Source of the DNA: Solibacillus silvestris
GTDB taxonomy: Bacteria > Bacillota > Bacilli > Bacillales_A > Planococcaceae
Direction of reading: 5' to 3'
Assembly: GCA_001586195.1 (NCBI GenBank)
Contig: CP014609.1
Coordinates: forward strand, 3,866,001-3,930,000
DNA length: 64,000 nt
Shown here: positions 34,293 through 43,369 of the stretch, piece by piece
Layout of the letters: each line of letters starts with the position of its first letter
Numbering within the stretch: the first letter of the stretch is position 1
Made by a program: the position numbers and the translations under genes
Notes under the pieces: model-generated
Seen by the model: the letters and a program-made list of their open reading frames with translations, nothing else
What the model was told of the DNA's origin: nothing
Database searches by the model: none

Positions 34293-35702
34293 ATGAAAAA
34301 ACAAGATTTGAATTTACTGCAGCAGAAGGTGACTATGCTTAGAGCTGAAGGGAAATACAAGGATACAATAGAAGCTGGATATGAACTTCTTAAGGTGGGC
34401 ATAGAATTAAAAGATTATAAATCAATTTTAACTGCATATATAAATAATGCAGCATCTTTTTATTGCGTAGGCGATATTGAAGAGGCTTTCAATTGTATTG
34501 ACCAGTATACGGAAGTTTGTACTAAACATGGTGATGAAGCAGATTGGGTAAATTTATACAATGTCTCCTTTTTATTATATGAAACAAACAAAGATTACAT
34601 AAAAGCAAAAGAAACATTGGAAAAATCCATTCAGCTAGCGGGAAAATTGGAAAAGTATAATATTGTCAGTAACGGATACAGCAATCTTAGTCATGTCTAT
34701 ATGATGGAAGGGAATTTTGAAAAGGCTTTAGAAATGGCTAGATTAGGGCTTGAAATGGCCAAGTTACATAAACCGGTATCATTCATTTTAGCATTTAGGG
34801 TCAAACTGAATCTTGCCAAATCATATATTGGTCTTGAAGATTTAGAAGCTTCCAAGTCACTTATAGATGACATGATCCATGAACCACTATTAGAAGATTT
34901 TAAAAGAGAAAAAGCGCAGTGTTATGACTTACAGGGCGCCTGGTACACAAAAAGCAAGCTATATGCAGAAGCTTATGAATCCTTTACGAATGCAAAAAAT
35001 ATTGTTGAGGAATATAACGATGTCAACTTATTAAAAACGATTCAGGAAGAACGCTGCAAATTGAGTGAATTAATGAATAATGTACAATTAGGTTATACCG
35101 TACAAAAAGAATACATCGCCCTGCTCAATGAAATTAGCGAACGTCAAATTGCTTTGTCAGCGCTCAAGCTCGACATTAAGCATAGGGTTTCAGCTATAAA
35201 AGCAAAGGCAAATATAGATTATTTGACAGGTTTATATAACCGGAGTTATTTGGAGGGAACTGCTAACGAATGGTTACAGGAAGCCTCCATTAACAATGAA
35301 TCTATTCAATGTTTAGTGCTTGATATTGATAATTTTAAAGGGATTAACGATGAATTTGGGCATCTTTTCGGTGATGAAGCCATCAAACTTGTTAGCAAGG
35401 CATGCTCAAGTACGCTAAAAGAAAATGAACTGATAGGCCGTTATGGTGGAGATGAATTCGTTGTAATATTAAGGGGTGCTACACGTGAAGAAGGCTTGTT
35501 AAAAGCGAAGCAAATAAATCATAGCATACGTAACTTGTGCATCAATAAAGATGGAAAAACAGTGAAGATAAAGGTCAGTATTGGGATGTCAAATAACTTG
35601 AACAGAAAAGTAGAAACCTTTGAAAATTTATTCTATTCTGCGGACATGGCATTATATGAAGCAAAAAAAGGCGGGAAAAATCAAATTCGTGTTAGTCGAT
35701 AA
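34293..35702 (+). CDS. diguanylate cyclase with N-terminal TPR-like region
   Basis: 469-residue cytosolic protein. Residues about 1-285 are helical repeats of TPR type (for example NGYSNLSHVYMMEGNFEKAL), followed by a short coiled-coil linker and a GGDEF domain from about 305. The catalytic motif is intact in GRYGGDEFVVIL, and IDNFKGINDEFGHLFGDEAI is the metal/nucleotide region. No RxxD inhibitory site precedes the GGDEF. It should make cyclic di-GMP under control of a protein or peptide partner bound by the TPRs, as in Rap-like sensors; that control is inference. ATG 34293 follows GGGAGCGG. Confidence 0.9.
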   Translation: MKKQDLNLLQQKVTMLRAEGKYKDTIEAGYELLKVGIELKDYKSILTAYINNAASFYCVGDIEEAFNCIDQYTEVCTKHGDEADWVNLYNVSFLLYETNKDYIKAKETLEKSIQLAGKLEKYNIVSNGYSNLSHVYMMEGNFEKALEMARLGLEMAKLHKPVSFILAFRVKLNLAKSYIGLEDLEASKSLIDDMIHEPLLEDFKREKAQCYDLQGAWYTKSKLYAEAYESFTNAKNIVEEYNDVNLLKTIQEERCKLSELMNNVQLGYTVQKEYIALLNEISERQIALSALKLDIKHRVSAIKAKANIDYLTGLYNRSYLEGTANEWLQEASINNESIQCLVLDIDNFKGINDEFGHLFGDEAIKLVSKACSSTLKENELIGRYGGDEFVVILRGATREEGLLKAKQINHSIRNLCINKDGKTVKIKVSIGMSNNLNRKVETFENLFYSADMALYEAKKGGKNQIRVSR

Positions 35703-35741
35703 TATGAATTAGTGAAAAGAATATAATAGTTATTTGGTAGG

Positions 35742-35776
35742 GGACACGATTCAAATATGAATCCGTGTCTTTTTTT
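35742..35776 (+). terminator. terminator of TPR-GGDEF gene
   Basis: GACACGATTCA pairs with TGAATCCGTGTC (one bulge), followed by seven T. Confidence 0.85.
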
Positions 35777-35971
35777 GTTGTGATGTTGTAAACAAGAAAT
35801 ATGCATTATTAGTGGTGTTACAACTGGATTATTCTACTGTAGAAATTTAGGGAAAGCTTCGCAGTCTTTTCTTTAAACGTTATACAAAGTTGATAACTAT
35901 TTGATAAGGTTAATAAAACGATATGACTTGCGAGTTGAAAATGAAAAAGATGAATAGGGCTTAATAAAATA

Positions 35972-35997
35972 GGTTAAGAGCAATAAATTAAGGGTAA
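35972..35997 (+). promoter_or_regulatory. possible sigma-B promoter of the crt cluster
   Basis: GGTTAA, 14-base spacer, GGGTAA, compared with the sigma-B consensus GTTTAA-N12-14-GGGTAT. It lies about 150 bases before the first crt open frame in an otherwise empty 370-base gap. The S. aureus crt operon is known to be sigma-B dependent. A TATAAT at 36069-36074 without a good -35 box is an alternative. Confidence 0.4.
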
Positions 35998-36150
35998 ACG
36001 ATTTAGAAGGAAAATAAAAAAATAAAGATACACAGCGATTAAAAGGTTATACATTTTTATAATTATTGTATAATGTTAAGTGAAGGGCGATCTATCTATA
36101 TACATAAGGAAGAACGAGCGTAACCGAATAATTATTAGGGGAGCTCAAAT

Positions 36151-36324
36151 ATGAATAAAAAAGTCATTGTTATGGGAGCTAGTGCAGCAGGAATGGCTAG
36201 TACAATTCGCTTGCAACAAGAGGGTTACGAGGTGGAGCTGTTTGAAAAGGATGCACTGCCGGGAGGGGCAGATTCGAGTCTAAACAAAAAGATTACAGAG
36301 GGGGAAACACAATATGTCAGGTAA
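36151..36324 (+). pseudogene. N-terminal stub of a carotenoid desaturase-like gene
   Basis: A 57-codon frame with a good ribosome site (AGGGGAG) at ATG 36151. It encodes only the FAD-binding beta-alpha-beta unit, VIVMGASAAGMASTIRLQQE then VELFEKDALPGG, after which similarity stops and the frame ends at TAA 36324, overlapping crtP by 11 bases. Family members continue for about 450 more residues after the PGG. The most likely reading is the 5' remnant of a deleted crtN-like paralogue; the intact ribosome site means it may still be translated and couple into crtP. Confidence 0.75.
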
Positions 36325-37807
36325 GAAAAAGGTGATTGTAATAGGAGGAGGGCTTGGTGGTTTATCAGCTGCGATCTCACTTCAGCAAAAAGGATACAAT
36401 GTTGACCTATACGAACAGAATCATCATCTAGGCGGAAAGTTGAACCGTTTGGAGCAGGATGGTTTTGGTTTTGACCTGGGTCCATCCATACTAACGATGC
36501 CTCATATATTCGAAACTTTATTTCAGCAAAGCGGAAAACAAATGAGCGATTATGTTCCGGTTCAGCGATTGGAGCATCAATGGCGCTCATTTTTCCCGGA
36601 CGGTAATACACTTGATTTATATGAGGATTTACAGGATATGGAGAACTTGAATCCTTCTCTAACGAAAAAAGACATTAAACAATACAAAAAACTACTGGAA
36701 TATTCTAAAGGATTATATGAAATAACGGAGCAAGGGTACTTTAATCAAGGGTTAGACAATTTAAAGGAAGTGCTCCAATATCACGGTGCGTTCCAATCAT
36801 TGTGGAAATTTGATTTATCTTCCACAATGTTTGATGCAATTGATAAAAGAATAAAGAACCCGCAATTCCGGGATATGCTAAGTTATATTGTAAAATATGT
36901 TGGATCTTCCGCCTATCATGCGCCGGCTGTTCTAAATATGATGATTTACATGCAGCATGCCCAGGGAATTTGGTATGTACCTGGTGGAATGCATAATTTA
37001 GCAAATGCTTTAGTGAAGTTAGCAGAGGAGATTGGTGTGACATTCCATCTTGGGAAAAAGATCGTGAAATTAGATAAAAACAAACGAGTTATTACAGCTG
37101 CCTATACAGATGATGGAATGAAGTTGACTGCCGATTATTTTGTTTCCAATATGGAAGTCATCCCAACGTACAAACAATTAACAGAAGAAAAAGAAAGTTA
37201 TACCGATAAATTAGATAAAAAATTCGAACCCGCAAGCTCGGGGCTGGTTTTACATTTAGGGGTTAAAAATAGCTATCCGCAACTTGCCCATCATAATTTC
37301 TTTTTCTCCAACAATATGAAAAAGCAAATGAATCTGATTTTTGAAAAGCATCAACTTCCTGATGACCCGGTCATTTATTTAGTGAACGTGAATAAAACTG
37401 ATCCAAAACAAGCACTGCCAGGCCATGAGAATCTGAAAATTCTTCCACATATTCCCCACCTTCAAGATAAACACCTAACTCGACAGGAGTATACCGAGTT
37501 TGCGGAAAAGGTATTAATCAAGCTGGAAAATATGGGATTGGACAGACTTAGAGAAAGTATTGTCACAAAGGATATGTGGACACCGCATGATATTGAACGA
37601 ACGTACTCTTCAGACCGCGGGGCAATTTACGGAACCGTATCCGATAAGAAAATGAATAAAGGATTTAAACATCCGAAGCAAAGTGAACGTTATGACAATT
37701 TATATTTCGTTGGGGGAACCGTCAATCCAGGCGGCGGCATGCCAATGGTTACGCTTAGCGGGCAGCAGGTGGCGAAGAAACTAATCGAAAGAGACAGGCT
37801 GAAGTAG
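36314..37807 (+). CDS. crtP: diaponeurosporene oxygenase / CrtP-type carotenoid oxidase
   Basis: 497-residue flavoenzyme. FAD site VIVIGGGLGGLSAAISLQQK, the block DGFGFDLGPSILTMPHIFE, EPASSGLVLHLGVK and the C-terminal YFVGGTVNPGGGMPMVTLSG closely follow S. aureus CrtP as I recall it, more than CrtN. CrtP oxidises the terminal methyl of 4,4'-diaponeurosporene towards the carboxylic acid in C30 carotenoid (staphyloxanthin-type) synthesis. ATG 36314 lies inside the end of the upstream stub, with AGAGGGGG before it. First intact gene of a crtP-crtQ-crtO run. Confidence 0.9.
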   Translation: MSGKKKVIVIGGGLGGLSAAISLQQKGYNVDLYEQNHHLGGKLNRLEQDGFGFDLGPSILTMPHIFETLFQQSGKQMSDYVPVQRLEHQWRSFFPDGNTLDLYEDLQDMENLNPSLTKKDIKQYKKLLEYSKGLYEITEQGYFNQGLDNLKEVLQYHGAFQSLWKFDLSSTMFDAIDKRIKNPQFRDMLSYIVKYVGSSAYHAPAVLNMMIYMQHAQGIWYVPGGMHNLANALVKLAEEIGVTFHLGKKIVKLDKNKRVITAAYTDDGMKLTADYFVSNMEVIPTYKQLTEEKESYTDKLDKKFEPASSGLVLHLGVKNSYPQLAHHNFFFSNNMKKQMNLIFEKHQLPDDPVIYLVNVNKTDPKQALPGHENLKILPHIPHLQDKHLTRQEYTEFAEKVLIKLENMGLDRLRESIVTKDMWTPHDIERTYSSDRGAIYGTVSDKKMNKGFKHPKQSERYDNLYFVGGTVNPGGGMPMVTLSGQQVAKKLIERDRLK

Positions 37808-37854
37808 ACAGCGTATTAGCTATTAGACAAAAGCAAATGGAAGGAACATGATCA

Positions 37855-38973
37855 ATGGAAACTTTGTATTTGGTTGTGCAAATACTATCCTTACTCGGTT
37901 TATTATGTGGTGTGCTGATGTTTTGGTCTACAAGAAAACCGCCAGCAAAAGAGGGGAATCAGCCATTACCTGCATTGTCGATCATCATACCAGCCAGAAA
38001 TGAAGCGCTTCGGTTGCCGCCATTGTTAAAATCACTCCAGCAGCAAAGTTGGAAGAGTTTTGAAATAATTGTAGTCGATGATGGTTCCTCGGATCATACT
38101 GCTGAAGTTGCATTATCATACGGAGCGAAGGTATTAAATAGTAAAAAAGTAGGCGGGATGAGCCCGGGTAAATCCAATGCTTGTGCGTACGGGGCACAAT
38201 CTGCAAAAGGAGAATGGCTGCTGTTTTTAGATGCGGATGTTCAGCTTGCCGATGAGGACAGCCTTGAGCGCATGATGAACAGCTTCAGCAAGCAAGAAGG
38301 AAAAGGGATCTTATCCATTCAACCGTATCACCGGATTGTAAAATGTTACGAAAATTTATCCGTAATATTTAATATTATTGTGCTGACAGGAATGAATGTA
38401 TTTACCGTTTGGAAAGGAAAGTTTGCAACGGCAGGATCATTTGGACCATGTATCCTTTGTGATAAGGCGAGCTATATTTCAACAGGGGGGCATGAGGCAG
38501 CGGAAGAGTCGATTATGGATGACTTTGCACTGAGTGATGTTTTTTTAGCTAAAGACTTACCGGTAACCAATTATGCCGGCAAAGGGATTATTAATATGCG
38601 TATGTATGAAGAGGGACCGAAACAATTATTGGAAGGCTGGACAAAAAATCTGGCAACAGCTTCACAGTCTACTCATAGATTTGTTATGATGCTCATTCAG
38701 CTGTGGATTTTTGGTGTCATAATGGCAGTGTCGGCAACAATTCTCGCTTTTTTGACGGAATCTTCTGTGGCGCTCTTATGCGGAATTATTGTCTACTTAT
38801 TATACGGAGGGCATGTGTATTTTCTGGCGAGAAGAGCAGGGAATTTTCATCTCATGATGTTCTTGTTCTATCCTTTTTTTGTTTTATTTTTTACAGCCGT
38901 ATTTTTATATTCATTATATCGCACACATGTTTTACATTCGGTCATGTGGAAAGGCAGAAAAATCAAAGTGTAA
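37855..38973 (+). CDS. crtQ: diaponeurosporenoate glycosyltransferase (CrtQ-type)
   Basis: 372-residue GT2-family enzyme with one N-terminal membrane helix and three C-terminal ones. Catalytic features are IIIPARNEALRLPP, IIVVDDGSSDHT, the metal site LFLDADV and the acceptor-domain block SIMDDFALSDVF. Position right after crtP, length (CrtQ about 375) and motifs support transfer of glucose to the C30 carotenoid acid. ATG 37855 follows GGAAGGAAC. Confidence 0.9.
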   Translation: METLYLVVQILSLLGLLCGVLMFWSTRKPPAKEGNQPLPALSIIIPARNEALRLPPLLKSLQQQSWKSFEIIVVDDGSSDHTAEVALSYGAKVLNSKKVGGMSPGKSNACAYGAQSAKGEWLLFLDADVQLADEDSLERMMNSFSKQEGKGILSIQPYHRIVKCYENLSVIFNIIVLTGMNVFTVWKGKFATAGSFGPCILCDKASYISTGGHEAAEESIMDDFALSDVFLAKDLPVTNYAGKGIINMRMYEEGPKQLLEGWTKNLATASQSTHRFVMMLIQLWIFGVIMAVSATILAFLTESSVALLCGIIVYLLYGGHVYFLARRAGNFHLMMFLFYPFFVLFFTAVFLYSLYRTHVLHSVMWKGRKIKV

Positions 38974-38985
38974 TAGGAGAGAGGT

Positions 38986-39471
38986 ATGACAGTCATAAAT
39001 GCAATTTGGCTTCTCATTGTTAATATAATGGTATGGCTTGTTCTTCATTTTTCGATTTCAGCGCTCTGTTTCAAAATTCCTTTACGCTATTTTTTGAAGG
39101 ATGTTGTATTTCTCCGTATTGCAGAGTGGGAGGAAAACGGGAAGATATGGAACCGGTTATTTTTAGTGAAGAAATGGAAAAGGCACTTAATTGATGGGTC
39201 TTCGATTGCAAAGAAAAGTTATAATAAAAGCCATTTGCACGGTACAAAGCGGGAAGATTTAAAGATTTTTGCAGCTGAAACAAAAAGAGCGGAGATAACG
39301 CATTGGCTGCTAATTTTGCCAGCGCCCCTTTTTTTCATATGGAATCCTGTTTGGGCAGGCTGGATTAACATCGCCTATGCACTCTTCGCCAACGTCCCAT
39401 TTATTATGACGCAACGTTATAACAGAGGACGAATTGAGTCTATTGTAGGTTTATCTAATCGTAGCAATTAA
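38986..39471 (+). CDS. crtO: glycosyl-diaponeurosporenoate acyltransferase (CrtO-type)
   Basis: 161-residue membrane protein. The features shared with S. aureus CrtO (from memory) are NGKIWNRLFLVKKWK, ETKRAEITHWLLILPAPLFF and ANVPFIMTQRYNRGRI. CrtO acylates the glucosylated carotenoid, the last step of staphyloxanthin synthesis. It begins 12 bases after crtQ behind AGGAGAGAGG. No crtM (dehydrosqualene synthase) or intact crtN is present in the window. Confidence 0.88.
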   Translation: MTVINAIWLLIVNIMVWLVLHFSISALCFKIPLRYFLKDVVFLRIAEWEENGKIWNRLFLVKKWKRHLIDGSSIAKKSYNKSHLHGTKREDLKIFAAETKRAEITHWLLILPAPLFFIWNPVWAGWINIAYALFANVPFIMTQRYNRGRIESIVGLSNRSN

Positions 39472-39566
39472 AAAGTATATCTATATCGTCCAATCGCAAA
39501 ATAAGACGTATGGAAGTTCACTATGTTAAAATTTTATTGAAATAATGTTTGAAGGAGACGATAAAA

Positions 39567-40292
39567 TTGGGTCAGTCATTACAAGGTAAAGTAGCGGTTG
39601 TAACAGGTGCTGCACGCGGAATCGGTAAAGCGGTAGCGGTAGCATTAGCAAAAGAGGGTGTGAACGTAGGGATCATTGCACGTTCGGAAGAGGCACTACA
39701 GCAAGTAGCGAAAGAAATTGAAAGCCATGGCGTTAAAGCTGCTTATGCAGTGGCGGATGTTTCGAATTTAGAACAAGTACAGAAGGCTGCTGCCCATCTA
39801 AAAGAAAAGTTGGGGTTAACGGATATTTTAGTTAACAATGCAGGTGTCGGGAAATTTGAAAAGCTCGTGGACATGGATCCGGCAGAATTTAAAGAAATTG
39901 TCGACATCAACGTAATGGGTACTTTTTATGTATCGCACACAATTGTACCGCAATTAATCGAGAAAAACGCGGGTGATGTTATTAATATTTCATCAACAAA
40001 CGGTTTAAACGGTGCGGCAACATCAAGTGCATACAGTGCTTCTAAATTCGGTGTCATCGGCTTAACCGAGTCACTTGCTGCAGAAGTGCGCCGTAACAAT
40101 ATTCGCGTAACAGCATTAGCGCCAAGTACGATTGCAACAGATTTGGCGGATGCACTGAACTTAGTGCCTGATGAAAAAAGAGATCAATATATGCACCCTG
40201 AAGATATTGCGGATTATATTATTGCTCAATTAAAGCTGAACAATCGCATGTACATTAAAAACGCGACATTAATGAATACAAATCCATTCTAA
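39567..40292 (+). CDS. SDR-family 3-oxoacyl-ACP reductase-like protein (YoxD-like)
   Basis: 241-residue short-chain reductase. TGAARGIGKAVA cofactor loop, NNAG, catalytic Ser/Tyr/Lys in INISSTNGLNG and YSASKFGVIG, and a C-terminus IKNATLMNTNPF that closely follows B. subtilis YoxD. TTG 39567 lies nine bases after GAAGGAG; the frame-internal TTG 39549 precedes the ribosome site. Single-gene unit. The physiological substrate of YoxD is not established to my knowledge. Confidence 0.88.
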   Translation: MGQSLQGKVAVVTGAARGIGKAVAVALAKEGVNVGIIARSEEALQQVAKEIESHGVKAAYAVADVSNLEQVQKAAAHLKEKLGLTDILVNNAGVGKFEKLVDMDPAEFKEIVDINVMGTFYVSHTIVPQLIEKNAGDVINISSTNGLNGAATSSAYSASKFGVIGLTESLAAEVRRNNIRVTALAPSTIATDLADALNLVPDEKRDQYMHPEDIADYIIAQLKLNNRMYIKNATLMNTNPF

Positions 40293-40324
40293 TCATGGAC
40301 CGGTTTTCATAACTGTTGAATATG

Positions 40325-40369
40325 AAAAAGCCCTTCATTCTGTTTGCTGCAGACTGAAGGGCTTTTTTT
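40325..40369. terminator. bidirectional terminator
   Basis: AAAAGCCCTTCA pairs with TGAAGGGCTTTTTTT between convergent genes. Confidence 0.9.
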
Positions 40370-40398
40370 AATAATTCTATTTTAGGGTGTAAAAGCGA

Positions 40399-40944
40399 TT
40401 AGAATTCCTCTTTTAATATAGAGTAATAAACACTATCCACGAGAGTACCTTTAATCATATGATTTTTTCGCATCGTTCCTTCATGGGTCATCCCTAAACG
40501 TTGCATAACTTTAGCGGAGGCCGCATTTTGAACGTGAGATTCAGCAAATACACGTTCTAAGCTGAGTGTATTGAAGGCTAAGTCCAATATTACTTTGCTT
40601 GCTTCTGTTATATAGCCTTTTCCCCAGAAGCTGCGGTTTAATGTAAAGCCGAGTTCCCCGCTTTTATTCCATTCATGGACACGGAACTCGATTGCACCGA
40701 TCATTTTATTGCTTTCTTTTAATACAAGCGCATATTTCCCGGCAGGTTCTTTCATAAAATAATTTTCAATCATCTTCTTCGTTTGTTCCAGATCTTTGTG
40801 TGCATGATAAAGAAATTTCGTCGTTTCCTCATCCGCAGTATATTCGTACATATCTTCAGTATCTTCAATAGAAATCGGACGTAAAAAAAGACGTTCGCTT
40901 TCCAGATGACTGTTTTTTTCTAGTAATAAATTTAGGTTTTCCAT
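40399..40944 (-). CDS. GNAT-family N-acetyltransferase (RimJ/RimL-like)
   Basis: 181 residues with the Acetyltransf_3 layout: ERLFLRPISIEDTEDMYEY at the start, GELGFTLNRSFWGKGYITEA at the acetyl-CoA site, and ERVFAESHVQNAASAKVMQRLG towards the end. Acts on protein N-termini or small amines; target unknown. ATG 40944 follows TTGGAGAAAAC. Confidence 0.88.
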   Translation of the reverse strand: MENLNLLLEKNSHLESERLFLRPISIEDTEDMYEYTADEETTKFLYHAHKDLEQTKKMIENYFMKEPAGKYALVLKESNKMIGAIEFRVHEWNKSGELGFTLNRSFWGKGYITEASKVILDLAFNTLSLERVFAESHVQNAASAKVMQRLGMTHEGTMRKNHMIKGTLVDSVYYSILKEEF

Positions 40945-41029
40945 TTGTTTTCTCCAATAATATAACTTTTATTCGAGAGTGTTATAGGCTTGCTTATCAT
41001 AACATAATATACATTTTTTTACTATACAG

Positions 41030-41066
41030 AGAAAAAGCAACATCCGGTATTCAACCGGATGTTGCC
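41030..41066 (-). terminator. terminator of pbuE
   Basis: GCAACATCCGGT pairs with ACCGGATGTTGC; on the minus strand TTTTTC follows. Confidence 0.92.
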
Positions 41067-41073
41067 TTTAACC

Positions 41074-42261
41074 TTACATATTCGATTGATGAGCAGTGGA
41101 ATTTTTTTCTTCTCTTCCATTTGTTTTTCTCGTTAAAGAAAAGACTGCACATGCTAACGCAACAAGTACAAGTGCACCGCCATACCAAGCTGCATGTGAA
41201 ATCGTGTCTGTTTGAGTGATTACGATTCCGCCAAACGCTGATCCCATCGAAATACCGATCTGTAAAGCCGAATTATTAAAGCTTTGCTGAATATCGGATG
41301 TGGCAGGATCTGTTTGAATCAAGTAGCTTTGCTGTGGTGGTGATAAACTCCAGCTTAGCGCTCCCCAAATCATCATAATCGGTATGAAGATGATAAGAGA
41401 GAAGGTTGTGAATGGAAGTATGAATAGCACGACTGCAAATGAAACAATAACGAAAATGATACTCTTTGGTGCACCAATTTTATCCGAAAGCGTTCCGCCA
41501 AATGCGCCGCCGCTTACTGCAGCAATCCCGAATAATAAATAGCAGAGACTGATCCAGCTGGAATTCAGACTTAGTTCTGTTTCCAAAAATGGTGTGAAGT
41601 ACGCGTACATCGTATAGTGTCCAGCCAGCATAAACATCGTTGCAAGATGGGCACTGCCAATTTTGGAACTGGCAACAGCCTTTAATTGTTGCGAAAGTGG
41701 AATTGTCATTTCCCCAGGAACCTTCTCTAAGAAGATTGAAATGAGAATAAATGAGCCTACCGATAAAATCGCAATACCTAGGAAAATTACACGCCATCCG
41801 AAGTAATCGGAAATTAAAATGCCAAGTGGTACACCTAATACAAGCGAAGAACTAATTCCCATATAAATGAAACCAAGTGCCTTCGCACGATGTGCCGGTG
41901 AAACTACTTTTGCAGCGAGGATTAACGAAAGCACGGTAATCAGTGATGTACTCATTGCACTTAAAATACGGGCAACCATCATAAATGTGTATGTCACACT
42001 GAAATACATCATGATATTACTGATGAAGAAAATAAACAACGAAATAAGATATAACTTTTTTCGTTCAACTTTGCTCGTTAAAACTAATAACACAGGACCG
42101 GCGATTGCATAAATAAGGGCAAACACTGTAATCAGTTGTCCGGCAGTGCTTATTGAAATATTCATATCAGTTGCAATGATTGGGAGAATGCCTCCAACGA
42201 TCAGTTCCACCAACCCGACAGCAACTGTTGATAATGCGAGTATTAAAACTTTGAAATTCAT
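41074..42261 (-). CDS. pbuE: MFS purine efflux pump PbuE
   Basis: 395-residue, 12-helix major facilitator. The sequence [19 protein letters not shown], the motif-A loop [34 protein letters not shown], and [20 protein letters not shown] closely follow B. subtilis PbuE (YdhL), which exports adenine, hypoxanthine and related bases. The assignment is strengthened by the adenine-type riboswitch directly upstream, which is the known regulator of pbuE. ATG 42261 follows AAAGGAAG. The last 20 residues are a hydrophilic tail with a divergent sequence. Confidence 0.94.
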   Translation of the reverse strand: MNFKVLILALSTVAVGLVELIVGGILPIIATDMNISISTAGQLITVFALIYAIAGPVLLVLTSKVERKKLYLISLFIFFISNIMMYFSVTYTFMMVARILSAMSTSLITVLSLILAAKVVSPAHRAKALGFIYMGISSSLVLGVPLGILISDYFGWRVIFLGIAILSVGSFILISIFLEKVPGEMTIPLSQQLKAVASSKIGSAHLATMFMLAGHYTMYAYFTPFLETELSLNSSWISLCYLLFGIAAVSGGAFGGTLSDKIGAPKSIIFVIVSFAVVLFILPFTTFSLIIFIPIMMIWGALSWSLSPPQQSYLIQTDPATSDIQQSFNNSALQIGISMGSAFGGIVITQTDTISHAAWYGGALVLVALACAVFSLTRKTNGREEKNSTAHQSNM

Positions 42262-42289
42262 ATTTTGTCTTACTTCCTTTCTTATAAAA

Positions 42290-42396
42290 AATAAAAAAAT
42301 CCTGATTACAAAAAATGAAAAAAATCATTTTCTGTAATCAGGATTTTATGGTTCCTGGTAGAGACCCTCAAGCCATATTCTTGAGGTTATACAGTT
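42290..42396 (-). promoter_or_regulatory. adenine-type purine riboswitch with terminator
   Basis: Minus-strand aptamer: P1 CTGTA/TACAG (42390-42394 with 42332-42336), J1/2 TAA, P2 CCTCAAG-AATATGG-CTTGAGG, J2/3 GTCTCTACC, P3 CAGGA-ACCATAAA-TCCTG. After P3 the sequence GATTAC has U at the ligand-pairing position, which marks adenine rather than guanine specificity. The 3' strands of P1 and P3 are shared with a terminator, AATCCTGATTACA with TGTAATCAGGATT followed by seven T. Ligand binding should therefore block termination, an ON switch as in B. subtilis pbuE. Confidence 0.94.
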
Positions 42397-42427
42397 ACTA
42401 TTAACTTGGATAAATGAGCACTTTGAT

Positions 42428-42456
42428 AGTTTACTCGTTTTCAAAAAAAATTTCAA
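42428..42456 (-). promoter_or_regulatory. promoter of pbuE riboswitch transcript
   Basis: On the minus strand TTGAAA (42451-42456), 17-base spacer, TAAACT (42428-42433), located between the upstream gene's terminator and the aptamer. Confidence 0.75.
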
Positions 42457-42469
42457 GTATGTGTTTTTA

Positions 42470-42509
42470 GTAAAAAGCTGTCCTCGTAATAAGAGACGAG
42501 GACAGCTTG
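42470..42509 (-). terminator. terminator of aldo-keto reductase gene
   Basis: AAGCTGTCCTCGT pairs with ACGAGGACAGCTT, followed on the minus strand by TTTTACT. Confidence 0.9.
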
Positions 42510-42526
42510 TTGAATGGAGCGTATAA

Positions 42527-43369
42527 TTAAAAGCTGAAGTGATCCGGATCAGGCCCGATACGGAAATCTTGGTTAAGGCCATTAATCAGTTCCATATCCT
42601 CATTAGACAGTTCAAAATCAAAAATATCGGCATTTTCTACAATGCGATGTTCCTTCGTTGATTTTGGAATCGTTACAACACCATTCTGCAGATCCCATCT
42701 TAAAATAACTTGAGAAACAGTTTTATTATATTTGGCAGCCAATTCGTTTAGTAGAGGGTTGTCCAATAATTTTGCCTGCATTAACGGAGACCATGCCTCG
42801 AACTGAATGTCGTTGTTTTCACAGAAATCTTTTACTTCCGATTGAGCTAAGCGAGGGTGGTATTCCACCTGGTTGATCACCGGTTTGATTTCCGCATCTT
42901 TCATCAAGTCTTCTAAATGATGAACCTGGAAGTTACAAACGCCAATCGCTTTTACTTTACCTTCTGTATAAAGTGTCTCCATCGCACGCCATGCATCTTT
43001 GTATTTATCTACAACAGCCCAGTGAATCAGGTACAAGTCCAAATATTCAAGACCTAACTTCTTTAAGCTTGTTTCGTACGCCGCAAGCGTTTCTTCATAG
43101 CCTAAATCTGTATTCCACACTTTAGAAGTGATGAATAGTTCTTTTCTTGAGATGCCGGTTTCTTTCATTGCTTCACGGATTGCTTCGCCGACGCCCTCTT
43201 CATTTTGATAAACGGCAGCTGTATCGATACTGCGGTAACCGTGCTTAATCGCAAACTTCACCGCGTTTAACAGTTCTGGACCTTCCTCTACCAAATATGT
43301 ACCGAGCCCTAGCCAAGGCATTTGAACACCGTTATTCAAAGTTGTTGTATCTTGTAGATTTTTGAGCAT
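42527..43369 (-). CDS. aldo-keto reductase (YtbE-like)
   Basis: 280-residue NADPH-dependent TIM-barrel reductase. The catalytic tetrad is visible in RSIDTAAVYQNEEG (Asp, Tyr), FITSKVWN (Lys) and LDLYLIHWAV (His); the cofactor-binding tail is VVTIPKSTKEHRIVENADIF. Strong resemblance to B. subtilis YtbE/YvgN, which reduce methylglyoxal and other aldehydes. ATG 43369 follows GGAGG; the frame extends upstream to 43426 but lacks a ribosome site there. Single gene with own terminator. Confidence 0.92.
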   Translation of the reverse strand: MLKNLQDTTTLNNGVQMPWLGLGTYLVEEGPELLNAVKFAIKHGYRSIDTAAVYQNEEGVGEAIREAMKETGISRKELFITSKVWNTDLGYEETLAAYETSLKKLGLEYLDLYLIHWAVVDKYKDAWRAMETLYTEGKVKAIGVCNFQVHHLEDLMKDAEIKPVINQVEYHPRLAQSEVKDFCENNDIQFEAWSPLMQAKLLDNPLLNELAAKYNKTVSQVILRWDLQNGVVTIPKSTKEHRIVENADIFDFELSNEDMELINGLNQDFRIGPDPDHFSF

